Origin: Dickeya fangzhongdai
GTDB lineage: Bacteria > Pseudomonadota > Gammaproteobacteria > Enterobacterales > Enterobacteriaceae
DNA length: 64,000 nucleotides
Direction: 5' to 3'
Assembly (NCBI RefSeq): GCF_002812485.1
Contig: NZ_CP025003.1
Coordinates: 806,001 to 870,000 of the forward strand
The notes beneath the pieces were generated by a model that was given only the letters and a program-made list of their open reading frames with translations, was not told where the DNA came from and did no database searches. Made by a program: the position numbers and the translations under genes. Shown here piece by piece: positions 29,198 to 38,051 of this stretch (within the stretch, counting starts at the first letter, position 1; each line of letters begins with the position of its first letter).

Positions 29198-30059
29198 AAT
29201 GCGCCCCTTTCTCAAGCACTTTCAGGTTAATCAGCGAGAAAACGAACAGCCCCGCCAGCGTCAGGAAGGTAGCGGCCGAGGCTTTGCCGAGGTCGTGGGT
29301 GTCCCAGGCCAGGTTCTGGATGTAGTACAGCAACACGGTGGTGGCGTTGTCCGGCCCGCCGTGGGTCATCACCGCCACGTGGTCGATTTGGGTGATGGAG
29401 TAAATCAGCGCGGTGGTAATGACAAAACTCAGCGTTGGGCGCAGCAGCGGCAGCGTGACCCGGAAAAACACCTGCGTCGACGTGGCGCCTTCCATAATCG
29501 CGGCTTCGCGGGTGGACGGCGGGATGCTCTGCAAACCAGCCAGAAAGAACAGCATGTAGTAACCGGCGAATTTCCATACGCCAATCAGCGCAAGGGCGAG
29601 CAGCGCGCTGTTGCTGCGGCCCAGATAGTTGTTGTTCATCGGGCCGAACAGCTTGGCCAGATAGTAATCCAGCAGGCCGATGCCGGGCATGAAGATAAAC
29701 AGCCACAGCGCGGCGGCGCTGACCATCGGGATGATCATCGGGAAAAAAAACGCGGTACGCAGCCAGCGGTTGACCGCGTGGTTTTCCCATAGCGCCACCG
29801 CCAGCAGCAGCGCCAGCACCACGCCGGGGATCACCGTCAGCAAAATATAGACCAGGTTATTGAGCAGCGCGCGCCAGAATACGGCGTCATTCAGCAGGCG
29901 AACCACGTTTCCCAAACCGACGAACGGCGCGTCTGCGCCCGCCATACGGGTATCGAACAGGCTGTCATAAACGGAGCGCAACAGTGGAAAGTAGGTGAAC
30001 AAGAGTAGGAACAGCAAAGAAGGCGACAGAATCACCCAGGGGAGCCAGTTTTTTTGCAT
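29187..30059 (-). CDS. Ugp-type ABC transporter permease 1 (UgpA/MalF class)
   Basis: 290 aa with six membrane segments (the first is PWVILSPSLLFLLLFTYFPL). The EAA loop is STREAAIMEGATSTQVFFRV, with LPLLRPTLSFVI after it. The ATG at 30059 (MQKNWLPW) gives a normal length and places the first helix immediately after the start; the frame stays open for 43 more codons upstream but that stretch is not membrane-like and lies in the promoter region. It is the first gene of a five-gene operon (permease, permease, gpdQ, ATPase, binding protein). Confidence 0.87.
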   Translation of the reverse strand: MQKNWLPWVILSPSLLFLLLFTYFPLLRSVYDSLFDTRMAGADAPFVGLGNVVRLLNDAVFWRALLNNLVYILLTVIPGVVLALLLAVALWENHAVNRWLRTAFFFPMIIPMVSAAALWLFIFMPGIGLLDYYLAKLFGPMNNNYLGRSNSALLALALIGVWKFAGYYMLFFLAGLQSIPPSTREAAIMEGATSTQVFFRVTLPLLRPTLSFVITTALIYSITQIDHVAVMTHGGPDNATTVLLYYIQNLAWDTHDLGKASAATFLTLAGLFVFSLINLKVLEKGAHYER

Positions 30060-30159
30060 GGTGATAGTTTTCGCATGGTGATGGTTAATGCCAGTCAACG
30101 GGTTTCGTAAAACGGAAGGCATATGCTGCGCAGGGAATACTGCAAGGGCATGGCAGGCC

Positions 30160-30178
30160 GGTGACGATTTGGTGACGA
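30160..30178 (-). promoter_or_regulatory. Pho-box-like direct repeat upstream of the ugp/gpdQ operon
   Basis: On the minus strand the sequence reads CGTCACC-AAAT-CGTCACC: two identical 7-mers separated by 4 AT-rich bases, giving the 11-bp period of PhoB sites. The GTCA core matches the known CTGTCAT half-site. It is about 100 bp upstream of the first permease gene. Control of ugp genes by phosphate starvation is established in E. coli; here it is inferred from this repeat. Confidence 0.65.
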
Positions 30179-30226
30179 AGGTTTCCATAAAATAAAACTG
30201 TTGCTGATGGCTTGTACTGCGGCGGG

Positions 30227-30258
30227 AAAAAGCGTTTGATGATCCATTAAACGCTTTT
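30227..30258. promoter_or_regulatory. Inverted repeat upstream of the Mop-domain gene
   Basis: AAAAGCGTTT and AAACGCTTTT form a perfect 10-bp dyad with an 11-bp centre, 32 bp before the mop-like start codon. It is not followed by a usable T-run for the gene downstream, so an operator is more likely than a terminator. The binding protein is unknown; it does not clearly match the ModE consensus I remember. Confidence 0.4.
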
Positions 30259-30290
30259 ATGGTTATTTACCGATTTATCCAGGAGGTTCT

Positions 30291-30719
30291 ATGTCCGTTT
30301 CTGCACGAAATCAACTTAGTGGAACAGTGGCCAGCGTGGCGGAAGGCGCGGTCAATAGCGAAGTGGTGCTAACGTTGGAAAGCGGCGAGCAACTGACTAC
30401 CGTGATTACCCGCAGCAGCGTGACGACGCTCGGACTGGCGCCGGGTAAAGCGGCGCTGGCGTTGATTAAGGCGCCGTGGGTGATTCTGGCTTCGGCCGAT
30501 TGCGGCCTGAACTTCTCCGCCCGTAATCAGTTCAGCGGTACGATTGATGACGTGGTCAAAGGCGCGGTACACGCCACGGTGCATATCACCACCGCCAAAG
30601 GTCTGAAATTGACTGCCAGCGTCACCAACGAAAGTGTGGAAGAGATGGGATTGCAGGCCGGATCGGCGGTGATCGCCCTGATCAAGGCTTCCAGCGTCAT
30701 TCTGGCGACCCGCGCCTGA
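30291..30719 (+). CDS. Molbindin-like protein with two Mop (TOBE) domains
   Basis: 142 aa made of two tandem Mop repeats of about 70 residues: SARNQLSGTVASVAEGAVNS to LALIKAPWVILA, and SARNQFSGTIDDVVKGAVHA to VIALIKASSVILA. SARNQ[LF]xG and the closing IKA..VIL are diagnostic of molybdate/tungstate-binding molbindins (ModG-like). It probably buffers cytoplasmic molybdate. It is monocistronic with a strong CAGGAGG site before ATG 30291. A dyad lies just upstream. Confidence 0.9.
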   Translation: MSVSARNQLSGTVASVAEGAVNSEVVLTLESGEQLTTVITRSSVTTLGLAPGKAALALIKAPWVILASADCGLNFSARNQFSGTIDDVVKGAVHATVHITTAKGLKLTASVTNESVEEMGLQAGSAVIALIKASSVILATRA

Positions 30720-30975
30720 CGGCGAGCGGCAACGACATTGACGCCGCACACAATCTTTACACTCGAATCCCTCCTTTATTCGGTGGATTTCGGGTAATCT
30801 GAGTCGCTTTTTAGCGGCAGAGACGTGCGGCATGCGCCGGACTGTACTTTGCCGCACGTTTCTCCTCTTTTTTCACATTGACTGTGTTTTCTTCCGGGCT
30901 GCCTGGATAACGACAATGTCGTGCATGGTTAGTTTGTTAAAACTGGCTGGTATGGCAATCAAGAAGATATTCATA

Positions 30976-31896
30976 ATGACTCAACAAACCTTTACCAGGG
31001 AATTGTTCCACCCCCGCTACTGGCTGCTGTGGTTCGGCCTTGCCGTGCTGTTTCTGCTGGTGCAGTTGCCTTATCCGCTGCTGATGCGGTTGGGCAGTCG
31101 ACTGGGGCGTAGTTCCCGTCATTTTCTCAAGCGTCGGGTGAGTATTGCCCGCCGCAACCTGGAACTGTGCTTCCCCGATATGCCGGCATCACAACGTGAA
31201 GTGATGCTGGAGGCGAATTTCGCCTCGCTGGGGATGGCGCTGATGGAAACCGGCATGGCCTGGTTCTGGTCGGACAGACGAGTCAGAGCGTGGTTCGACG
31301 TCTCCGGCTTCGAGAACCTTCAGCAGGCCGGGCGCGAACAGCGCGGCGTGATGGTGATTGGCATTCATTTTATGTCGCTGGAACTGGGCGGCCGCGCTAT
31401 GGGGCTGTGTCAGCCGATGATGGCGATGTACCGGCGGCATAACAATAAACTGATGGAACTGGTGCAGACCTGGGGACGCTCCCGCTCCAACAAAGCGATG
31501 ATCGACCGTAAGGATCTGCGCGGCATGGTGCAGGCGCTGAAAAGCGGCGAAGCGGTGTGGTTCGCTCCCGATCAGGATTACGGCCCGAAAGGCAGCGTGT
31601 TCGCGCCTTTCTTTGCGGTAGAGCAGGCGGCGACGACCTGCGGTACGGCCACCATCCATCGTCTGGCCAAACCGGCGATAATTACCACGGTACTGATTCG
31701 CAAGCCGAACCGGCAAGGGTATCAGCTGGTGATTGAGCCGGAACTGGAAGATTATCCGAGTCAGGATCAGCAGCAGGCGGCGCAGTACATGAATCGGGTG
31801 ATTGAGCGGGAAATCCTGCGTGCGCCGGAACAGTATTTATGGCTGCACCGTCGCTTCAAGACCCGCCCGTGCGGCGAGGCGTCGCTGTACCGCTAA
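30976..31896 (+). CDS. lpxP: Lipid A acyltransferase, LpxP/LpxL family
   Basis: 306 aa, the same length as E. coli LpxL and LpxP. One N-terminal membrane anchor (FHPRYWLLWFGLAVLFLLVQ). The catalytic HX4E motif is HFMSLE, and APDQDYGPKGS is the family's second signature. Compared from memory, LELCFP, METGMAWFW, DVSGFENL and GLCQPMMA fit LpxP (palmitoleoyl transferase, cold-induced in E. coli) better than LpxL. It acylates Kdo2-lipid IVA at the inner membrane. The ATG at 30976 gives the normal N-terminus (MTQQTFTRELFHPRYW); upstream in-frame codons are probably not translated. The LpxP/LpxL split is the uncertain part. Confidence 0.85.
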   Translation: MTQQTFTRELFHPRYWLLWFGLAVLFLLVQLPYPLLMRLGSRLGRSSRHFLKRRVSIARRNLELCFPDMPASQREVMLEANFASLGMALMETGMAWFWSDRRVRAWFDVSGFENLQQAGREQRGVMVIGIHFMSLELGGRAMGLCQPMMAMYRRHNNKLMELVQTWGRSRSNKAMIDRKDLRGMVQALKSGEAVWFAPDQDYGPKGSVFAPFFAVEQAATTCGTATIHRLAKPAIITTVLIRKPNRQGYQLVIEPELEDYPSQDQQQAAQYMNRVIEREILRAPEQYLWLHRRFKTRPCGEASLYR

Positions 31897-31906
31897 GGCC
31901 AGACGC

Positions 31907-31936
31907 AAAAAAAAGTGGCTGCCCGAAGGCAGCCAC
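31907..31936 (-). terminator. Intrinsic terminator of the tandem small-protein transcript
   Basis: A 9-bp perfect stem (GTGGCTGCC/GGCAGCCAC) with a CGAA-type tetraloop. On the minus strand it is followed by TTTTTTTT. It therefore ends the transcript carrying the two small ORFs at 31960-32145; it may also stop lpxP transcription from the other side, where the A-tract precedes the stem. Confidence 0.88.
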
Positions 31937-31959
31937 AAGAAGGAGAGAATGACTGATGA

Positions 31960-32046
31960 TTAACGAAACAGCGCGTAGGGATTAACACCGCGGTAGGTTT
32001 TGCCCAGCGCTTTTAGGATTTGAGTGATTTGACGGACAATACTCAT
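31960..32046 (-). CDS. AzuC-like small protein (28 aa)
   Basis: 28 codons from ATG 32046 with a strong GGGGGGAA site 6 bp upstream. The C-terminal half reads KTYRGVNPYALFR; E. coli AzuC, also 28 aa, ends KTFKDVPPGNMFR as I remember it, aligning without gaps (KT, V, P and FR identical, aromatic and basic positions conserved). The N-terminal half is an amphipathic basic helix (SIVRQITQILKAL). In E. coli AzuC is a membrane-associated small protein reported to act on GlpD, made from a dual-function RNA. Homology is my reading from memory of one short sequence. It lies 27 bp after a second small ORF on the same transcript. Confidence 0.65.
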   Translation of the reverse strand: MSIVRQITQILKALGKTYRGVNPYALFR

Positions 32047-32073
32047 GGTGTTCCCCCCATACGCATAAAAGAA

Positions 32074-32145
32074 TTATTGGTTGAAAGTACCGAAGTTGAT
32101 GGTGAAGTTTTCAAACATGGCGATAATTTTGTGCAGCAGTTTCAT
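32074..32145 (-). CDS. Small protein (23 aa), upstream partner of AzuC-like ORF
   Basis: 23 codons from ATG 32145, with AGAGGAAT 8 bp upstream. It begins MKLLHKIIAMFENF and ends TINFGTFNQ. The start resembles the N-terminus of E. coli AzuC (MKL, I, MF and N at the same positions), while its 3' neighbour resembles the AzuC C-terminus. It is amphipathic and could be membrane-associated. It is first in a two-ORF transcript with its own promoter, CRP site and terminator. Confidence 0.6.
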   Translation of the reverse strand: MKLLHKIIAMFENFTINFGTFNQ

Positions 32146-32198
32146 TGTCGTATTCCTCTGTGTGATTCATTATTTCTGTGACGTTGTTCACGGTTTTA

Positions 32199-32227
32199 AA
32201 GATACACCCTGCTCAGGGAGTGGTCAA
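32199..32227 (-). promoter_or_regulatory. Sigma-70 promoter of the small-protein transcript
   Basis: Reading on the minus strand: -35 TTGACC (32227-32222), a 17-bp spacer, and -10 TATCTT (32204-32199). The expected start is near 32192, giving a leader of about 45 nt before the first small ORF and an RNA of about 285 nt to the terminator at 31907. Confidence 0.8.
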
Positions 32228-32233
32228 CTTTTT

Positions 32234-32249
32234 TGTGACGCGCATCACA
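32234..32249 (-). promoter_or_regulatory. CRP-binding site
   Basis: TGTGATGCGCGTCACA matches TGTGA-N6-TCACA perfectly. Its centre is about 49 bp before the predicted transcription start, abutting the -35 box. That is neither the classical -41.5 nor -61.5 position, so it may activate or repress. E. coli azuC is also under CRP control (from memory). Confidence 0.85.
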
Positions 32250-32266
32250 AAAAGATGAACGGGTAG

Positions 32267-32689
32267 TCTACTCTGACTGAACCGCGGTTTTATTTTCTTT
32301 CATACTCAAGATGTTGCTATTCGAACGGTGGCGAAGAGCCGTTGGTCTGATGATCGCGGCAACGGCATGCGGCGTTTGGTTTGCGTCATTTTCAGCGCGA
32401 CCACGGCGTGAATGCGGGGAATAGCAGTTGAAATGAATGTCCCGAAGGCAGGATAATCTGCCGCCTCAACAACAACTGGCAGGATTCAGCCGCTTTGTAA
32501 CGCAACGGTTAATCGTTTGCGTGTCAGGCTGGAGTGGGAAAACGGCAGGCTGTCCGGCGTCTGGCAAGGGGCGTCGAATCACACCGTTTTCACCGAATAC
32601 TGGCCAAGTGCCGGTCACGGCGCTTGATAACCATAACGTTTGAACCATAACGTTTGATAACCATAAAACGACATTTCAGGGGATACACC
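32267..32689 (+). promoter_or_regulatory. Upstream region of ghxP with triple repeat and PurR-like half-site
   Basis: No gene is evident in these 420 bp. At 32624-32670 a short unit is repeated three times in tandem: TTGATAACCATAACGT, TTGAACCATAACGT and TTGATAACCATAAAACG, ending 20 bp before the ghxP start. At 32500-32522 there is a dyad, ACGCAACG and CGTTTGCGT; its right half equals a PurR half-site but the full spacing is wrong for PurR. A purine permease gene could be PurR-controlled, so this is noted as a weak candidate. Confidence 0.45.
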
Positions 32690-34057
32690 ATGTCCAATAC
32701 CACTCGTCAGGCTGACGATGCGGCTCGTCCCGCAGGCGCGCTTGATGCCTTTTTCAAGATTACGCAGCGCGGCAGCAGCGTTCGTCAGGAAGTGCTGGCA
32801 GGCCTGACTACTTTTCTGGCGATGGTTTACTCGGTCATCGTCGTGCCGGGCATGCTGGGTAAAGCCGGATTTCCGCCCGCAGCGGTGTTTGTGGCGACCT
32901 GTCTGGTGGCCGGGTTCGGTTCACTGCTGATGGGGTTGTGGGCCAACCTGCCGATGGCGATCGGTTGTGCGATTTCGCTGACCGCGTTTACCGCCTTCAG
33001 TCTGGTGCTGGGTCAGCATATCAGCGTGCCGGTCGCGCTGGGCGCCATCTTCATGATGGGCGTGCTGTTTACCGTGATTTCCGCTACCGGCATCCGCTCC
33101 TGGATCCTGCGCAACCTGCCGATGGGCGTGGCGCATGGCGCAGGCATCGGTATCGGGTTGTTCCTGCTGATTATCGCCGCCAACGGCATTGGTCTGGTGA
33201 TCAAGAACCCGATCGACGGCTTGCCGGTGGCGCTGGGTCACTTCACCGCGTTTCCGGTGATAATGTCGCTGATCGGTCTGGCCGCTACTATCGGTCTTGA
33301 AAAACGCCGCGTGCCGGGCGGGATCCTGCTGGTGATCGTCGCCATTTCAGTCATCGGTCTGATTTTTGACCCGAACGTGAAATATCAGGGGCTGTTCGCC
33401 CTGCCGAGCCTGACCGATGCTAACGGCCAGTCGCTGATTTTCAGCCTCGACATCAAGGGCGCGTTGCAGCCGGTAGTGCTGCCGAGCGTGCTGGCGCTGG
33501 TGATGACGGCGGTGTTTGACGCCACCGGCACCATTCGCGCAGTGGCCGGGCAGGCCAACCTGCTGGACAAAGACGGCCAGATTATCAATGGCGGCCGCGC
33601 GCTGACCGCCGACTCCGTCAGCAGCATTTTCTCCAGTCTGGTGGGAACGTCGCCGGCGGCGGTCTACATTGAGTCCGCAGCGGGTACTGCCGCAGGCGGT
33701 AAAACCGGTCTGACCGCGACCGTAGTGGGCGTGCTGTTCCTGCTGATCCTGTTCCTGTCGCCGCTGTCTTATCTGGTGCCGGCTTATGCCACGGCGCCGG
33801 CGCTGATGTATGTCGGGTTGCTGATGCTGAGCAACGTCTCCAAACTGGATTTCAACGACTTTGTCGACGCCATGTCCGGCCTGGTGTGCGCGGTATTCAT
33901 CGTGCTGACCTGTAACATCGTCACCGGCATCATGCTGGGCTTTGGCTCGCTGGTATTAGGCCGTCTGTTCTCTGGCGAATGGCGTAAACTCAATCTCGGC
34001 ACCGTGATTATCGCCGTAGCGTTGGTGGTATTTTACGCCGGCGGCTGGGCGCTCTAA
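32690..34057 (+). CDS. ghxP: Guanine/hypoxanthine permease GhxP (NCS2/AzgA family)
   Basis: 455 aa with 12-14 membrane segments. It follows E. coli GhxP (YjcD, 449 aa) almost residue for residue as I recall it: [40 protein letters not shown] and [17 protein letters not shown] are family hallmarks. It imports guanine and hypoxanthine by proton symport at the inner membrane. The ATG at 32690 has AGGGGAT upstream; the in-frame start at 32654 is inside the repeat leader. The order ghxP-yjcE, then actP-yjcH-acs, matches E. coli. Confidence 0.93.
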   Translation: MSNTTRQADDAARPAGALDAFFKITQRGSSVRQEVLAGLTTFLAMVYSVIVVPGMLGKAGFPPAAVFVATCLVAGFGSLLMGLWANLPMAIGCAISLTAFTAFSLVLGQHISVPVALGAIFMMGVLFTVISATGIRSWILRNLPMGVAHGAGIGIGLFLLIIAANGIGLVIKNPIDGLPVALGHFTAFPVIMSLIGLAATIGLEKRRVPGGILLVIVAISVIGLIFDPNVKYQGLFALPSLTDANGQSLIFSLDIKGALQPVVLPSVLALVMTAVFDATGTIRAVAGQANLLDKDGQIINGGRALTADSVSSIFSSLVGTSPAAVYIESAAGTAAGGKTGLTATVVGVLFLLILFLSPLSYLVPAYATAPALMYVGLLMLSNVSKLDFNDFVDAMSGLVCAVFIVLTCNIVTGIMLGFGSLVLGRLFSGEWRKLNLGTVIIAVALVVFYAGGWAL

Positions 34058-34084
34058 GCCGTCTTTTATTCCACACCATGTAAT

Positions 34085-34110
34085 AAGGGGAACGCGGGTT
34101 CCCCTTTTTT
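34085..34110 (+). terminator. Intrinsic terminator after ghxP
   Basis: Stem AAGGGGAAC/GTTCCCCTT with loop GCGG, followed by TTTT. It lies 27 bp past the ghxP stop. Confidence 0.9.
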
Positions 34111-34270
34111 GTTTCTCTGTGCCGAAAGCGCTGTTTTTTTGTCTTCGATTCCTGTTCATTGCTTTGTATCTTGTTATTATTTCAACAGATCATCCACCGG
34201 ATGGTGCAGTCGGCGCCCGATGGCAGCTACCCGACCTCCTTTCATGTAACGGCAAGCAACCAGGGAACAC

Positions 34271-35917
34271 ATGGAAATATTTTTCACCATTCTGATTATG
34301 ACGCTGATCGTTTCTCTTTCAGGCGTAGTGACGCGCATCCTGCCTTTCCAGATACCGCTGCCGCTGATGCAGATCGCTCTGGGCGCCATGCTGGCCTGGC
34401 CGCAATTCGGTCTGCATGTCGATTTCAATCCCGAGTTGTTTATGGTGCTGTTTATTCCGCCGTTGCTGTTCGCCGACGGCTGGAAAACCTCGACACGCGA
34501 GTTCCTGCACCATATGCGTGAAATTCTGGGACTGGCGCTGGTGCTGGTGGTGATTACCGTGGTGGGTATCGGTTACCTGCTGCACTGGATGATCCCGGAA
34601 ATGCCGCTGGTGGCCGCCTTTGCGCTGGCTGCCGTCCTGTCTCCCACCGATGCGGTAGCCCTGTCCGGTATCGTCGGCGAAGACCGGATCCCGAAAAAGC
34701 TGATGGGGATCCTGCAGGGCGAGGCGCTGATGAACGACGCCTCGGCGCTGGTGTCGCTCAAGTTTGCGGTGGCGATCGCCATGGGAACCATGGTGTTCAC
34801 GGTTTCCGGCGCGACGCTGGCGTTTTTGCAGGTGGCGCTGGGCGGCCTGCTGGCCGGGATCGGCGTTACCTGGGTGTACAGTAAATCCCTGTCGTTGCTC
34901 GGCCATCAGAACGATGACGATGCCGCCACCCAAATCGTATTACTGCTGCTGTTGCCGTTCGCCGCCTACCTGATCGCCGAACATTTCGGCGTATCGGGCA
35001 TTCTGGCGGCGGTGGCGTCGGGGATGACCATCAGCCGAACCCAGCTGTTGCGGCAGGCGCCGCTCAACATGCGGCTGCGCGCCAACGGCGTGTGGAACAT
35101 GTTGGAGTTTGTGTTCAACGGCATGGTGTTCCTGATGCTGGGGCTGCAATTGCCCGGCGTGATTGAAGAGTCGATTGTGCAGGCGGAGCTGGATCCGACC
35201 ATCGAAACCTGGATGCTGTTCGCCGATATCGCCCTGATCTATTGCGCCTTGCTGTTGCTGCGGTTTGCCTGGCTGTGGCTGATGAAGCTCTACAGCCGTT
35301 ATGTACAGAACAAACGCCCGATGCTGTTCGCCGACTACACCTCGCGCGAGATCTGGATCAGCACCTTTGCCGGCGTACGGGGCGCCATCACGCTGGCGGG
35401 TGTGCTGTCCATTCCGCTGTTTCTGAGCAGCGGCGAGCCGTTCCCGTCCCGCTATCAACTGGTGTTTATCGCCACCGGCGTGATTCTGTTTTCACTGCTG
35501 TGCGGTGTGATGGCGCTACCGCTGCTGCTCAGGGGCATTACGCTGACCGACCACAGCGTGCAGAAAAAAGAGGAACGCATCGCGCGGGTAACGATGGCGC
35601 AGGTCGCTATCGATAGCCTGAAGAAAATGCAGGAGCGACTGGCGGCGGACCGGGAAGAGAATCTGGACGATCAGGTGCTGGCGGAGGTGAGCGCGCGCGT
35701 CATCGGTATGTTGCATCGTCGCGTGGCGGGCACCGACGAGCTGGAAAACAACATGGCGGTGGAGAATCTGGAACGGCGCTTCCGTCTGGCCGCCGTCAGC
35801 GCAGAGCGCGCCGAACTGTATCACCTGCGCGCCACGCAGCGCATCAGCAACGAAACGTTGCAGAAAATGCTGCGCGAACTGGATTTACTGGAAGCGGTAC
35901 TCAGCGAGAAAGTGTAA
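34271..35917 (+). CDS. yjcE: CPA1-family Na+/H+ antiporter YjcE
   Basis: 548 aa. About twelve membrane segments occupy the first 410 residues and a hydrophilic, helical cytoplasmic tail the rest. CPA1 hallmarks are AAVLSPTDAVALSGIV, GEALMNDASALVSLKF (ion-binding Asp) and FAGVRGAITLAGVLSIPL. It exchanges Na+ or K+ for H+ at the inner membrane; which ion is preferred is not readable. The start has AACCAGGGAACAC upstream. A separate 213-bp leader separates it from the ghxP terminator, so it has its own promoter. Confidence 0.92.
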   Translation: MEIFFTILIMTLIVSLSGVVTRILPFQIPLPLMQIALGAMLAWPQFGLHVDFNPELFMVLFIPPLLFADGWKTSTREFLHHMREILGLALVLVVITVVGIGYLLHWMIPEMPLVAAFALAAVLSPTDAVALSGIVGEDRIPKKLMGILQGEALMNDASALVSLKFAVAIAMGTMVFTVSGATLAFLQVALGGLLAGIGVTWVYSKSLSLLGHQNDDDAATQIVLLLLLPFAAYLIAEHFGVSGILAAVASGMTISRTQLLRQAPLNMRLRANGVWNMLEFVFNGMVFLMLGLQLPGVIEESIVQAELDPTIETWMLFADIALIYCALLLLRFAWLWLMKLYSRYVQNKRPMLFADYTSREIWISTFAGVRGAITLAGVLSIPLFLSSGEPFPSRYQLVFIATGVILFSLLCGVMALPLLLRGITLTDHSVQKKEERIARVTMAQVAIDSLKKMQERLAADREENLDDQVLAEVSARVIGMLHRRVAGTDELENNMAVENLERRFRLAAVSAERAELYHLRATQRISNETLQKMLRELDLLEAVLSEKV

Positions 35918-35942
35918 AAAAAACGGGGAGCAAGGCTCCCCG
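35916..35942 (-). terminator. Intrinsic terminator of the acs-yjcH-actP operon
   Basis: Stem CGGGGAGC/GCTCCCCG with loop AAG. On the minus strand it is followed by TTTTTTTT. It lies between the convergent yjcE and actP stops. Confidence 0.88.
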
Positions 35943-35964
35943 GTTGTCGTGAGTCATGTTGAAC

Positions 35965-37623
35965 TTAGTGAGATGACCCTTTGGAGATGCCAAGGCCGGT
36001 TTGCGAGCGAATGAACTGCGCCTTGAACTTGCCGCGTTCTTCGACGGCGTTGGCTGAATTGTCGGTAATCGAGAAAAACCAGATACCGATAAAGGCCACC
36101 AGCATTGAGAACAGCGCCGGGTATTCATACGGATAAATCGGGCTGGCGTGACCGAGGATTTTCACCCAGATGGTCGGCCCAAGCACCATCAGCACTATCG
36201 CTGTCAGCAGCCCGGCCCAGCCGCCGATCATGGCGCCGCGGGTGGTCAGTTTGGACCAGTACATCGACAGCAGGATAATCGGGAAGTTACAGCTGGCGGC
36301 AATCGAGAACGCCAGTCCCACCATAAAGGCGATATTCTGATTTTCGAACAGAATACCCAGCAGGATGGCGATGATCCCCAACGCCAGCACCGTGAGTTTC
36401 GATACCTTCAGTTCGTCGCGCTCGGTAGCCTGACCCTTCTTGATGACGTTCGAATACAGGTCATGCGATACGGCTGATGCGCCGGCCAGCGTCAGCCCGG
36501 CCACCACCGCCAGAATGGTGGCGAAGGCCACGGCGGAGATAAAGCCGAGGAAGAAGTTACCGCCTACCGCATTCGCCAGATGTATCGCCGCCATATTGTT
36601 GCCGCCGATCAGCGCGCCGGCGGCGTCTTTGAACGCCGGGTTGGCGCCTACCAGCAGAATCGCGCCGAAACCGATGATGAAGGTCAGGAAGTAGAAATAC
36701 CCCATAAACCCGGTGGCAAAGAACACGCTTTTGCGTGCTTCACGGGCATCGCTGACGGTGAAGAAACGCATCAGGATATGCGGCAGGCCGGCGGTGCCGA
36801 ACATCAGCCCCAACCCGAGCGACAGCGCGGAAATCGGGTCGGACACCAGCCCGCCGGGTTTCATGATCGCAATACCTTTCGCGTGAACCTTGGTCGCTTC
36901 GGTGAACAGGCTATCGAAGCTGAAGTTCACCGTTTTCAGCACCATGATCGCCATGAAGGTGGCGCCGCACAGCAACAACACCGCTTTGATGATTTGTACC
37001 CAGGTGGTGGCCAGCATGCCGCCAAACAGCACGTACATCACCATCAGAATACCGACCAGCACCACTGCGATGTGGTAATTCAGCCCGAACAGCAACTGAA
37101 TGAGCTTGCCGGCGCCTACCATCTGGGCAATCAGGTACAGCGCCACCACCACCAGCGAGCCGCAGGCGGACAGCGTCCGAATCGGTTTTTGCTGTAACCG
37201 GTAGGAGGCGACGTCGGCGAACGTATAGCGGCCCAGATTGCGTAACCGCTCTGCAATCAGGAACAGGATGATCGGCCAGCCCACCAGAAAGCCGAGCGAG
37301 TAGATCAGGCCGTCAAAGCCGGAGGTGTAGACCAGCGCCGAAATGCCGAGGAACGAGGCCGCGGACATATAGTCGCCGGCAATCGCCAGCCCGTTCTGAA
37401 AGCCGGTGATGTTGCCGCCCGCGGTGTAGTAATCGCTACGCGAGCGGGTGCGTTTGGAAGCCCAGTAGGTGATGTAGAGCGTTGCCGCTACAAACAGTAC
37501 GAACAGTGCGATGGCCTGAATATTCAGTGGTTGCTTCTGGACGTTGCCGGAAACGGCATCCGCCGCCTGCGCCCATATCGGTAGCCCCAGCAAAGCGGTC
37601 AGCAGGAAAATGCGGCTTTTCAT
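35965..37623 (-). CDS. actP: Cation/acetate symporter ActP
   Basis: 552 aa sodium:solute symporter with about 13 membrane segments and a cleavable-looking N-terminus ([15 protein letters not shown]). Hallmarks are the [18 protein letters not shown] and [15 protein letters not shown] segments, as in E. coli ActP (549 aa). It imports acetate, glycolate and similar acids with a cation. Its ATG overlaps the yjcH stop by 4 bp, and acs is upstream in the same direction, so uptake and activation of acetate are co-expressed. Confidence 0.95.
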   Translation of the reverse strand: MKSRIFLLTALLGLPIWAQAADAVSGNVQKQPLNIQAIALFVLFVAATLYITYWASKRTRSRSDYYTAGGNITGFQNGLAIAGDYMSAASFLGISALVYTSGFDGLIYSLGFLVGWPIILFLIAERLRNLGRYTFADVASYRLQQKPIRTLSACGSLVVVALYLIAQMVGAGKLIQLLFGLNYHIAVVLVGILMVMYVLFGGMLATTWVQIIKAVLLLCGATFMAIMVLKTVNFSFDSLFTEATKVHAKGIAIMKPGGLVSDPISALSLGLGLMFGTAGLPHILMRFFTVSDAREARKSVFFATGFMGYFYFLTFIIGFGAILLVGANPAFKDAAGALIGGNNMAAIHLANAVGGNFFLGFISAVAFATILAVVAGLTLAGASAVSHDLYSNVIKKGQATERDELKVSKLTVLALGIIAILLGILFENQNIAFMVGLAFSIAASCNFPIILLSMYWSKLTTRGAMIGGWAGLLTAIVLMVLGPTIWVKILGHASPIYPYEYPALFSMLVAFIGIWFFSITDNSANAVEERGKFKAQFIRSQTGLGISKGSSH

Positions 37624-37931
37624 TTTTGCACCTCGTTGAGCAACTCTTTGGTCAGGCGGTCAAATTCGCCATTGGCGCGGTAGACATAAATACCGGTAAG
37701 CACAAAAGAGATAACGATGAGCCCAATACCCAACGGGATGCCGCGGGTCGTCCCCGCGCCGGGCGCGATCGGCGTCCCCAGCCAACCCGGCGCAAAGGCG
37801 ATCAACAGAATGAAACCGACGTACAACACCAGCATGATCAGTGAAAGAAAGGCGGCAAAGCGCTGCCGTTTCTGGATCAGTTCTTTAAATAGCGGGTTAT
37901 CTTCAATCCGTTGATAAATGAGATCATTCAT
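37620..37931 (-). CDS. yjcH: DUF485 membrane protein YjcH
   Basis: 103 aa with two membrane helices ([20 protein letters not shown] and [20 protein letters not shown]) joined by a Pro/Gly loop, the DUF485 layout. It is always paired with ActP-type symporters and may assist them. Two ATGs stand in tandem at 37934 and 37931; the second has better spacing to GGAG and gives the E. coli-like N-terminus (MND). Confidence 0.92.
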   Translation of the reverse strand: MNDLIYQRIEDNPLFKELIQKRQRFAAFLSLIMLVLYVGFILLIAFAPGWLGTPIAPGAGTTRGIPLGIGLIVISFVLTGIYVYRANGEFDRLTKELLNEVQK

Positions 37932-37934
37932 CAT

Positions 37935-38051
37935 AAATCTCCAGTCAGATAAGTCGCGTCGCCCTTACGGGCGGCTGTTTTTTTAGGTGCCACCACACAC
38001 CAGACGGCGTAATGCGATCTGGTGCGGGGGCGCTGTTTTATCAGATGACAG
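37935..38051. other. acs-yjcH intercistronic segment with two hairpins
   Basis: A gap of 117 bp, longer than usual inside an operon. Two perfect stems are visible: CGCCC/GGGCG near 37959-37973 and CACCAGA/TCTGGTG at 37998-38024. On the minus strand neither is followed by T, so they are more likely RNA-stability elements than terminators. Confidence 0.4.

Noticed and set aside
30227..30258. Intrinsic terminator
   Set aside because: The dyad lies inside a divergent promoter region and no transcript in the window would end there; an operator is more likely.
32500..32522. PurR site upstream of ghxP
   Set aside because: Only one half-site fits; the dyad is 23 bp where PurR uses 16 bp. Kept only as a weak note.
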